Translations under genes and position numbers: made by a program | In this document: one piece after another, positions 1 to 6,887 of the stretch | Position numbering within the stretch: position 1 is the first letter of the stretch | How the letters are laid out: each line of letters starts with the position of its first letter | The notes under the pieces: generated by a model | What the model was told of the DNA's origin: nothing | Databases searched by the model: none | What the model saw: only the letters and a program-made list of their open reading frames with translations | DNA from: Gemmatimonadaceae bacterium | GTDB lineage: Bacteria > Gemmatimonadota > Gemmatimonadetes > Gemmatimonadales > Gemmatimonadaceae | DNA length: 9,952 nucleotides | Assembly (NCBI GenBank): GCA_019689955.1 | Contig: JADGGM010000053.1 | Coordinates: 1-9,952 of the forward strand | Direction of reading: 5' to 3'

Positions 1-32
1 GCTATGGAGCCTGTGAATGGACGGCTAGGGCG

Positions 33-46
33 CCCGCCGCGGCGGG
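33..46. repeat. Perfect 14-nt palindrome beside the terminator
   Basis: The sequence CCCGCCGCGGCGGG is its own reverse complement. It lies 7 nt beyond the hairpin at 54-88, downstream of the protease gene. It may be the second half of a tandem terminator, or simply GC-rich chance. Confidence 0.45.
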
Positions 47-53
47 TGTGACG

Positions 54-88
54 CCCACCCGGCGAGCCGTGTACGCTCGCCGGGTGGG
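54..88 (-). terminator. Strong hairpin, probable operon terminator
   Basis: A perfect 14-bp inverted repeat (54-67 with 75-88) with a 7-nt loop begins 10 nt after the protease stop codon. Its minus-strand arms read CCCACCCGGCGAGC and GCTCGCCGGGTGGG. No U-rich tract follows on either strand, so it would be a U-less terminator or a 3'-end stabilising hairpin, both plausible in a GC-rich genome. It could also act on transcripts arriving from the plus-strand side. Confidence 0.65.
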
Positions 89-98
89 TGACGTCCCC

Positions 99-3000
99 TC
101 AGTGGCCGGTCGCTTTCCCCGTGACCGGCGCGTGGTAGTTCGGGAACTCGGGGAGCTTGGCCTGGACGGGCGGGTGCTTCGCCAGCTCGTCCATCACCGC
201 CGCGACCGCGCGCTCGAGCTGCGTGTCGTGCCCCGCGCGCCACGCCTTGGGGTCGAGCTCCACCTCGATGTCCGGCGCGACGCCGTGGTTCTCGACGTCC
301 CATTGGCCGTCGGGGCTCCAGAACGCCACGCGCGGCGCGGTGACGAAGCCGCCATCCATGAGCGGCGGGTAGTCGTAGATCCCCACGAGGCCGCCCCACG
401 TGCGCTTCCCGACCAGCGGCCCGAGCTTCGCTTCGCGGAAGTACCAGGGGAGCGCGTCGCCGCCGGAGCCCGCGTACTCGTTGATCACCATCGCCTTCGG
501 GCCGAAGATCGCGCTCACGGGGGTCGTGAAGTCGGCGCCGTAGCGGGTGTGCCAGTAGTTCATGAGCGGGCGGCGCATGTAGTCGATCATGTAGTCGGCC
601 GCGCTGCCGCCGCCGTTGAACCGCTCGTCGATCACCACCCCTTCGTGCCCGACCTGCGCGAAGTAGTAGCGGTTGAAGTTGGTGTAGCCATCGCCGCCGG
701 TGTTGGGGAGGTACACGTACGCCACGCGTCCGTGGCTCAGCCGGTCCACGGTGCGGCGGTTCTCCTCGATCCAGGCGAGGTTGCGCAGCCCGCGCTCGCT
801 CGCCACGGGCACCACCGTCACCTCGCGCGACCCGGCGAGCGTGGGCCTGGGCCCCACGCGGAGCGTCACCGACTTTCCGGCGGTCCCCTCGAAGAAGCGA
901 TAGAGGTTGTCGGTGCCGCGCACCTCTCGCCCGTTCACCGCCAGGAGGTACTCCCCCACCGACACGTTCACACCGGGCTGGGTGAGCGGGGCGTGGAGCT
1001 GCGGGTTCCAGTTCTCGCCGTTGAAGATGCGCGTGAAGCGGTAGCGGCCGTTCTCGATGGCGTAGTCCGCGCCGAGGAGGCCGGTGGGGGGCGGGGGCTC
1101 GGTCTCCGGCGCGTCGCCGCCACCCACGAAAAGGTGGCCGACGGTTAGCTCGCCCAGCATCTCCTCGAAGAGATAGGTGAGATCGGAGCGGCTCGCGATG
1201 TGCGTGAGATACGGCGCGTAGCGTTGCTCGGCGGCCTTCAGGTCGAGCCCGTGGTAGTTGGGATCGTAGAAGAAGTCGCGCTCGATGCGCCAGATCTCGT
1301 GATAGATCTGCCGCCACTCCGCGGGCGGGTCCACCTGGACGACCATCTCCGACGTGCGCAGCGTCCCCGCACCCGGCGTCGCCGGCTCTGCGGTCCCGGC
1401 GATCACCCATCCGCTCGCCGTGTGGTACAGCATGCGCTCGCCGTTCGCCGAGAGGCGGAAGGCCTGGTTCCCCGGCCCCGGCGGGCCGGAGATCCCCATC
1501 AGCCCGTCGGCGAGCTTCACGAGCTTGCGGGTGGCGAGGTCGAACTTGTGGACCGTCTCGCGCTCCCCCATGGGCGCGCCGGGGCGGGCCGGGGGTTCGT
1601 CGGTGGTCTCGAGGAGGAAGATGACGCCCGTCTTCCCCGCCGCCAGCCCGCTGAAGCGGCGGGCGCCGATCGGGAGGGCGATGATGCGCTGGCCGATGCC
1701 GTCGAAGTCGATGCGCACAGGGGTGGCCGATGCGTGCGCCGCGGTGTCGGTGGGCGCCTTGGACGGGCGCGCGGGCGCCGTGTCGGCGCTCGCCTTGAGC
1801 GCGCTGTCGATCTTCTCCTCATCGCTCAGCGGCGCGAGCGGGGAGGGGAGATCCTTGCGCAGCACCACGAGGTAGACGCTCCGCGTCACCGGGTGCTCGT
1901 AGCTCGACATGTCGAGCCACCCCGCCGACGGGCCGGCGTTGGTGCTCGCGGTGAAGTAGAGGTACTTGCCGTTCTTGTCGAACGCGGGGTAGCGCGCGTC
2001 GCTCAGCCCGTCGGTGATCTGCGTGCTGCGCCCCGACTCCACCGAGTACACGAACACCGCGTACAGGTGGCTCGGCAACTGCTTCGTGTAGGCGATCCAC
2101 CGTCCGTCGGGGGACCAGACGGGGTCGAAGGCGCGCCACGGGTTGTCGTACGTGTTCGCGTCGACCTTCACGTTCTTCCCCGTGGCGAGGTCGATGTACC
2201 AGAGCTGGAGCCGGTTGTCGAGGTATGCGATGCGCTTCCCGTCGGGGGACCAGGTGGGGCTGTAGTAGTACCCCGGCGCGTCGCCGAGCTGGAGCACGCG
2301 GGTGGTGCCGTGGCCGTCCTGCGGCGCGAGGTGCAGCATGTACTCGCCCGAGGAATCGGAGAAGAAGGCCACCCATCGCCCGTCGGGGGACCACGCCGGA
2401 TCGCGTTCGGCGACTCCCGGCGTGTTCGTGAGGTCGCGCACGTCCCCCTTGTCCGCCGGGACCGTGAGGATCTCGCCGCGCGCCTCGAACACCGCGCGCG
2501 CGCCGGTGGGGGAGAGGTTCACGTTCTGGATCTGTCGCTCCACCTTCGCGAAGTGCGGCCGCACGCCCGGGAGGTCCCCGGCTACGCGGATCGTCACCGG
2601 GTGCTCCTCCCCCGAGGCGAGGTCGTACAGGTGGATCGAGCCGAACTGCTCGTACACGATCGCGTCCGGCCCGGCGGAGGCGGACTTGATGTCGAGCCCG
2701 TTGTTGTGCACGACCTCGGTCACCTGCTTGGTGCCCAGGTCGTAGCGGAAGAGGCTCGTGGGGCCGTTGCGGTCGGAAAGGAAGTAGACCGCGTTCCCGA
2801 TCCACATCGGGGAGGCATCGTTCGAGTTGTCGCGCGGGATGGGCTCCACGCTGGCGTCGGAGAGGCGCGCAAGCCAGATGGGAGTGGTGCGGCCGCCGCG
2901 GTAGCGCTTCCAGATCTGGTTGGCCGGGATGATCGGCATGTAGGCGACGCGCGCCCCGTCGCTCGAGAACGACGCGTCGTACGCCTGCGGGAGCGCGATC

Positions 3001-3461
3001 GGCGTCGGGAAGTCGCCGCTCGCAGAGACGGTGAAGAGCTGGACGAAGCGCGAGAAGCTCTCGCGGTCGCTGCGGAACACGATGCGCGAGCCGTCGGGGG
3101 TCCACCCGACGACGACATCGCGCGCGGGGTGGTAGGTGAGCCGCTGCGGGACCCCGCCCGCGGCGGGGATCACGTACACGTCGGCGTTCCCCGCGTACTC
3201 GCCGGTGAAGGCGATGCGCGAGCCGTCGGGGGAGAAGTGTGGGTCGGTCTCCTCGCCGATCCCGGTGGTGAGGCGGCGTGCGTCGCCCCCCTCGCGCCCG
3301 ACGATCCAGAGGTCGCCGCCGTAGACGAAGACGATCTGCGTGCGGCTCACGGCGGGCTGCTGGAGGAGGAAGGGAGCACTATCCTGGGCACCAGCGACGG
3401 CGGGGGCGAGCGCGACCGCGACGGCGAGCAGCACCGCGCGGGCGAACACACGAGGTGGCAT
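99..3461 (-). CDS. Exported tricorn-like S41 serine protease with PD40 beta-propellers and PDZ domain
   Basis: A 1120-residue peptidase of the tricorn type (family S41), about the size of Thermoplasma tricorn (1071 residues). Residues 1-25 form a signal peptide (hydrophobic run, AGA-QD cleavage), so the protein is predicted to work in the periplasm. Two beta-propeller regions follow (about 40-300 and 308-690), with PD40 motifs such as FSPDGSRIAF (76), WSPDGRWVAF (357), WSPDGKRIAY (404) and WSPDGRWIAY (449). The catalytic part has His776 (ELTVGHLF), a PDZ-like domain (about 795-885), RFNGGG (947-952), Ser999 in NEYAGSGGD, and Glu1057 in VENHGVAPDIEVE. By spacing these match tricorn His746, Ser965 and Glu1023; Ser745 and Asp966 are replaced by Gly775 and Gly1000. 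A Pro/Ala/Thr-rich stretch lies at about 546-580. The start at 3461 is chosen for the signal peptide and a GGAG 6 nt upstream. The whole protein lacks cysteine. Likely role: cleavage of peptides in the periplasm; the substrate is not known. Confidence 0.95.
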   Translation of the reverse strand: MPPRVFARAVLLAVAVALAPAVAGAQDSAPFLLQQPAVSRTQIVFVYGGDLWIVGREGGDARRLTTGIGEETDPHFSPDGSRIAFTGEYAGNADVYVIPAAGGVPQRLTYHPARDVVVGWTPDGSRIVFRSDRESFSRFVQLFTVSASGDFPTPIALPQAYDASFSSDGARVAYMPIIPANQIWKRYRGGRTTPIWLARLSDASVEPIPRDNSNDASPMWIGNAVYFLSDRNGPTSLFRYDLGTKQVTEVVHNNGLDIKSASAGPDAIVYEQFGSIHLYDLASGEEHPVTIRVAGDLPGVRPHFAKVERQIQNVNLSPTGARAVFEARGEILTVPADKGDVRDLTNTPGVAERDPAWSPDGRWVAFFSDSSGEYMLHLAPQDGHGTTRVLQLGDAPGYYYSPTWSPDGKRIAYLDNRLQLWYIDLATGKNVKVDANTYDNPWRAFDPVWSPDGRWIAYTKQLPSHLYAVFVYSVESGRSTQITDGLSDARYPAFDKNGKYLYFTASTNAGPSAGWLDMSSYEHPVTRSVYLVVLRKDLPSPLAPLSDEEKIDSALKASADTAPARPSKAPTDTAAHASATPVRIDFDGIGQRIIALPIGARRFSGLAAGKTGVIFLLETTDEPPARPGAPMGERETVHKFDLATRKLVKLADGLMGISGPPGPGNQAFRLSANGERMLYHTASGWVIAGTAEPATPGAGTLRTSEMVVQVDPPAEWRQIYHEIWRIERDFFYDPNYHGLDLKAAEQRYAPYLTHIASRSDLTYLFEEMLGELTVGHLFVGGGDAPETEPPPPTGLLGADYAIENGRYRFTRIFNGENWNPQLHAPLTQPGVNVSVGEYLLAVNGREVRGTDNLYRFFEGTAGKSVTLRVGPRPTLAGSREVTVVPVASERGLRNLAWIEENRRTVDRLSHGRVAYVYLPNTGGDGYTNFNRYYFAQVGHEGVVIDERFNGGGSAADYMIDYMRRPLMNYWHTRYGADFTTPVSAIFGPKAMVINEYAGSGGDALPWYFREAKLGPLVGKRTWGGLVGIYDYPPLMDGGFVTAPRVAFWSPDGQWDVENHGVAPDIEVELDPKAWRAGHDTQLERAVAAVMDELAKHPPVQAKLPEFPNYHAPVTGKATGH

Positions 3462-3565
3462 GGCGAGCTCCGGCGAGGGAGAGAGTGACGGTAAGGTGAC
3501 GCCCCGGCGCACGCGGCGGAAGCGGGCGCGGGGGGCGGGGCAGGGACGCATGGCGCGGGCGGCGG
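3462..3565 (-). other. Gap between second permease and protease gene
   Basis: A 104-nt non-coding spacer, longer than any other gap in the operon. It holds the protease ribosome binding site and a GC-rich imperfect stem (3502-3510 with 3526-3533, one bulged base). I see no convincing -35/-10 pair and no U-tract, so read-through from the transporter genes is likely but a separate promoter cannot be excluded. Confidence 0.5.
3468..3471 (-). promoter_or_regulatory. Shine-Dalgarno of the tricorn-like protease gene
   Basis: Minus strand GGAG, 6 nt before the ATG at 3461. It supports independent initiation of the protease gene after the 104-nt gap and the start that begins with the signal peptide. 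Confidence 0.65.
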
Positions 3566-4816
3566 CTACTCGTAGCGCAGCGCGTCGACCGGATCGAGCC
3601 GCGAGGCGCGTGCGGCGGGGAGGAGCCCGAACAGGATCCCCGTGAGCGCGCTCACGCCGAGTGCGGCGAGGATGGCGAGCGGCGGGATCGAGGCCTTGAT
3701 GGGGGTGAAGCTTCGGATGAGCCAGGTGAGGAGCCCGCCCACGCCGAGCCCGATCATCGCGCCCACCATGGTGAGCGTCGCGGCCTCGACGAGGAATTGC
3801 CAGAGGATCGTGGCGCGGGTGGCGCCGAGCGCTTTGCGGACGCCGATCTCGCGCGTGCGCTCGGTGACGCTGATCATCATGATCGCGATCACGCCCACGC
3901 CGCCGACCATGAGCCCGATCGCCGAGAGGACGATCATCACGAGGAAGAACGCGCCGATCACGTTGTTGTACAGCTCGAGGACCTTGTCCTGCGTGGTAAC
4001 GAAGAAGGTGTTGTCCTGGGCCGGCTGGAGCATGCGCCGTGTGCGCAGCGCGGCGATCGCTTCGTCGAGCGAGGTGCTCTGCGGCACGCCGTCGCGCGGC
4101 TTCACGGTGATGTCCATCCACCGGAGGTTGGTGTTGAGGCGGCGGCGTGCGGTCTCGAAGGGGAGGATCGCCTTGGGTTTGTTCCCGTTGTCGAAGAAGT
4201 TCCCGCTCGGGTGGTAGATCCCGATGACGCGGAAGGGTTGGCCGTTGACCTGGATCGACTTGCCGAGCGCGGGGTCGTCGTGGAAGAGGGCGCGCTGCAT
4301 GGCGTCGTTGATGATCACGACCTGCGCGGCGTCGGCGTTCTCCCCTTCGGTGAAGCTGCGCCCGGGGTCGATGGTGCCGGCGTCGATGTCGATCCACCCG
4401 GGGGTGTAGGCGTCGAAGCCGGCGCCGGGGAGGGCGCGGTCCTTGTACTTGAACGCGGCCGAGCTCCCGATGTGCGAGATGACGCTGCGAATGGACGGCT
4501 GTCGGGCGATCGCGCGGGCGTCGTCCAGGGTGAGCGGCGCGTTCCGCCGCCAGGGGCAGCTGTCGGCCGAACCGTTGCAGCTGTTGATCGCGATCGGCCA
4601 GCGCGTGACGTAGAACGTCGTGGGGCCGGCGGCGGCGATGCTCTGCTCGACGCCGGCGTTGATCCCGTGCACGGCGGCGGACATCGCCGTGACCACGAAC
4701 ACACCGACGGCGATCCCGAGGATGGTGAGCCCCGCGCGCACACGGTTGGCGCGGATGGCGTCGAACGCGATGAGCACCCCTTCGGCGAGGCTCTGCAATC
4801 GGGCGGCGAGCGTCAT
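3566..4816 (-). CDS. MacB-like ABC transporter permease (second of two)
   Basis: Second inner-membrane permease, 416 residues, same architecture: helix 1 at about 27-50, periplasmic domain about 51-280, helices at about 284-315, 343-369 and 376-402. The motif TERTREIGVRKALGA (318-332) matches the MacB/FtsX consensus closely, and the C-terminus ARASRLDPVDALRYE is nearly identical to canonical MacB ends. The start ATG at 4816 is one base from the preceding stop (TGACATG arrangement) with a GAGGG about 9 nt upstream, so translation is probably coupled to the first permease. Oddity: the periplasmic domain carries a Cys80/Cys87 pair in the segment NSCNGSADSC that has no counterpart in the first permease; a small disulfide loop is inferred. 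This gene probably arose from the same ancestor as the neighbour by duplication, then diverged. It is followed by a 104-nt gap before the protease gene. Confidence 0.95.
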   Translation of the reverse strand: MTLAARLQSLAEGVLIAFDAIRANRVRAGLTILGIAVGVFVVTAMSAAVHGINAGVEQSIAAAGPTTFYVTRWPIAINSCNGSADSCPWRRNAPLTLDDARAIARQPSIRSVISHIGSSAAFKYKDRALPGAGFDAYTPGWIDIDAGTIDPGRSFTEGENADAAQVVIINDAMQRALFHDDPALGKSIQVNGQPFRVIGIYHPSGNFFDNGNKPKAILPFETARRRLNTNLRWMDITVKPRDGVPQSTSLDEAIAALRTRRMLQPAQDNTFFVTTQDKVLELYNNVIGAFFLVMIVLSAIGLMVGGVGVIAIMMISVTERTREIGVRKALGATRATILWQFLVEAATLTMVGAMIGLGVGGLLTWLIRSFTPIKASIPPLAILAALGVSALTGILFGLLPAARASRLDPVDALRYE

Positions 4817-4817
4817 G

Positions 4818-6062
4818 TCAGTCGGCCCTCAGGGCGACCACCGGGTCGAGCCGCGAGGCGCGCCCGGCGGGGTAGATCCCGGCCACGATCCCGACCCCGG
4901 CCCCGAGGAGCACGGCGACGCCGATCGACCAGGTGGCCACGCTCGCCGGGAGGGGGGAGACGGCGGCGACGAGCTTCGAGAGCCCGATGCCGAGGCCGAT
5001 CCCGATCGCCGCGCCGAACGTGCTGAGCGTGGAGGCTTCCACGAGGAACTGCGCCATGATGTCGCGCCGCCGCGCTCCCAGCGACTTCCGGATCCCGATC
5101 TCCCGCGTCCGTTCGGCGACGGCGACGAGCATGATGTTCATGATCACCATCGCCCCGACCACGAGCCCGATCGCGGGGAGGAAGATCCCGGCGAGCACCA
5201 GGTAGCGCTTGATCGACGCCCACGTGGTGAGCGCGGACTCCGACGACTCGAGGACGAAGTCGTCGTCCTGCGCCGGGCGGAGCTTGTGGCGGCGGCGCAT
5301 GAGCTCGCGCACGGTGGCCTGCACCTCGGGCATCGCCTCGGCGCTGGGTGCCTGCACCACCACGCCGTACAGCCCGCGGCGTGCGCCGGTGAAGCGGTGG
5401 AGTGCCGAGTGGAACGGCCCGAGCACCTGCCGGTCGAGCGGGACGCCGAAGACCGTCCCCTGCTTCTCCAGCACCCCGATCACGCGGAAGGGGAGCCCGC
5501 CGATGCGGAGCTCCTTCCCGATCGGGTCGAGCGCGGGGAAGAAGTGCTCGGCCACCTCGGTGCCGATCACCACCACCGGGGCGCCGAGGCGGTCTTCCTG
5601 CTCGTTGAACGCGCGCCCCTGGGTGACGACGAGGTTCTTGATCGCGAAGTACTCCGGCGTCACCGCCTGCACGAGCGCCTGCGGCCCGCTGGCCACGTAC
5701 GGGGATTGGGCCGCGAGCCAGCGCGCGTCTTCGATCGCCCACCGCGTGCCGGCGGGGAGCGCGTCGCGGATCGCCATCGCGTCCTCGACCGTGACCAGCG
5801 GCCGCCGCTGCCACGCCCGCCACTCCGCCTCGGTCACGTCCCCCATGTTGAAGTCGGGGAACCGGCGGACGTTGAACGTGTTCACGCCGAGGAACTTGCC
5901 GGCGAACGCGTCTTCCACGTAGTTCCCCATCCCCTGGACGATCGACACCACCGCGATGAGGAACATCACGCCGATCATCACGCCGAGGAGGGTGAAGAAG
6001 CTCTTGAGCTTCTGCACGCGGATCTGCGCCAGCGCGAGCCGAACGGCCTCGAAGAACGGCAT
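4818..6062 (-). CDS. MacB-like ABC transporter permease (first of two)
   Basis: Inner-membrane permease of 414 residues with the MacB/FtsX layout: transmembrane helix 1 at about 20-44, a periplasmic MacB-type core domain at about 45-285, then three helices at about 287-313, 343-369 and 377-399 forming the FtsX domain. The cytoplasmic motif ERTREIGIRKSLGA (317-330), between helices 2 and 3, is the conserved coupling segment next to the ATPase. The C-terminus AGRASRLDPVVALRAD is the usual end of the family. The start ATG at 6062 has a GGAGG 9 nt upstream and lies 21 nt after the ATPase stop; its TGA is separated from the next permease start by one base. The protein has no cysteine. It is clearly related to, but quite different in sequence from, its neighbour, mainly in the periplasmic domain, so the two probably form a heterodimer. 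Substrate unknown. Confidence 0.95.
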   Translation of the reverse strand: MPFFEAVRLALAQIRVQKLKSFFTLLGVMIGVMFLIAVVSIVQGMGNYVEDAFAGKFLGVNTFNVRRFPDFNMGDVTEAEWRAWQRRPLVTVEDAMAIRDALPAGTRWAIEDARWLAAQSPYVASGPQALVQAVTPEYFAIKNLVVTQGRAFNEQEDRLGAPVVVIGTEVAEHFFPALDPIGKELRIGGLPFRVIGVLEKQGTVFGVPLDRQVLGPFHSALHRFTGARRGLYGVVVQAPSAEAMPEVQATVRELMRRRHKLRPAQDDDFVLESSESALTTWASIKRYLVLAGIFLPAIGLVVGAMVIMNIMLVAVAERTREIGIRKSLGARRRDIMAQFLVEASTLSTFGAAIGIGLGIGLSKLVAAVSPLPASVATWSIGVAVLLGAGVGIVAGIYPAGRASRLDPVVALRAD

Positions 6063-6071
6063 GATCTCCCC

Positions 6072-6076
6072 CCTCC
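6072..6076 (-). promoter_or_regulatory. Shine-Dalgarno of the first permease
   Basis: Minus strand GGAGG, 9 nt before the ATG at 6062, within a purine-rich GGAGGGGGGAG run that fills much of the 21-nt gap after the ATPase stop. Confidence 0.75.
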
Positions 6077-6083
6077 GCGCAGA

Positions 6084-6887
6084 TCAGATCGTCGCGGCGA
6101 GCTTGCTCACGAATGCGTCCCGCCGCTCGTCCGACGAGATGCGGCCATCGCGGAGCACGACCACGCGCCGCGCGTGCGCGGCGATGTCGGGCTCGTGGGT
6201 CACCATGATCACGGTCTGCCCGGAGTTGGCGAGCCCCTCGAAGACGCGCATGATCTCTTCCGACGTCTGCGAGTCGAGGTTCCCCGTGGGCTCGTCGGCG
6301 AGGAGGATCGCCGGATTGTTGATGAGCGCACGGGCGATCGCCACGCGCTGCCGCTGCCCGCCGGAGAGCTCGTTCGGGCGGTGGTCCATCCGGTCGGCGA
6401 GCTGCACGCGCTCGAGCGCTTCGATCGCGCGCCGCTTCCGTTCCGCGGCCGGAACGCCCGCATACACCAGCGGGAGCTCGACGTTGTGCAGCGCCGTGGC
6501 GCGCGGGAGGAGGTTGAACGTCTGGAAAACGAACCCGATCTCCCGGTTGCGCACGCGCGCCAGCTCGTCGTCCTTCATGGCGGAGACGAGGACGCCGTTG
6601 AGCCAGTATTCCCCGGCGGTGGGGGTGTCGAGGCAGCCGATGATGTTCATGAGCGTCGACTTCCCCGAGCCCGACGGCCCCATGATCGCCACGTACTCGT
6701 TGCGGCGCACGGCGAGGTCCACGCCGCGGAGGGCGTGCACGACTTCGCCCCCCATGTCGTAGTCGCGGCGGATCCCGCGAGTGACGATCACCCAGTCCTT
6801 CCCGGGGGCCGCGCCCGTGGCGCCGATGACGGCCTGGCGCTCCCCGGTGGTGCTGAGCCCTGCCAGCTCGTGTGCGTCGGCGGTCAC
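6084..6887 (-). CDS. ABC transporter ATP-binding protein, MacB/LolD class
   Basis: Cytoplasmic ATPase of 267 residues that powers the transporter. All motifs are intact: Walker [10 protein letters not shown] (70-78), Q-loop Gln122 in [10 protein letters not shown], signature LSGGQRQR (174-181), Walker B ILLADEP (194-200) followed by TGNLDS, and H-loop His231 in VTHEPD. The FNLLP and TGNLDS wording is typical of the MacB/LolD/FtsE class of stand-alone ATPases that pair with FtsX-fold permeases. The start is GTG at 6887; it overlaps the adaptor stop in a GTGA and is supported by a perfect AAAGGAGG 7 nt upstream. That start gives about 30 poorly conserved residues before the core fold begins near residue 32. 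No membrane segment follows the nucleotide-binding domain, so this is a split version of the fused E. coli MacB. It lies 21 nt upstream of the first permease. Confidence 0.97.
   Translation of the reverse strand: MTADAHELAGLSTTGERQAVIGATGAAPGKDWVIVTRGIRRDYDMGGEVVHALRGVDLAVRRNEYVAIMGPSGSGKSTLMNIIGCLDTPTAGEYWLNGVLVSAMKDDELARVRNREIGFVFQTFNLLPRATALHNVELPLVYAGVPAAERKRRAIEALERVQLADRMDHRPNELSGGQRQRVAIARALINNPAILLADEPTGNLDSQTSEEIMRVFEGLANSGQTVIMVTHEPDIAAHARRVVVLRDGRISSDERRDAFVSKLAATI

Noticed and set aside
25..1410. Minus-strand open frame of 461 codons overlapping the catalytic part of the protease.
   Set aside because: An alternative frame of the protease gene with Arg-rich, domain-free translation; the correct frame has all catalytic motifs without interruption.
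1200..3488. Plus-strand open frame of 762 codons opposite the protease gene.
   Set aside because: Antisense shadow of the propeller region with biased, motif-free composition and no ribosome site.
3462..4397. Upstream extension of the protease frame through the second permease gene.
   Set aside because: The frame stays open only because of high GC; the added residues are Arg/His-rich, overlap a clear permease gene in another frame, and would bury the signal peptide.
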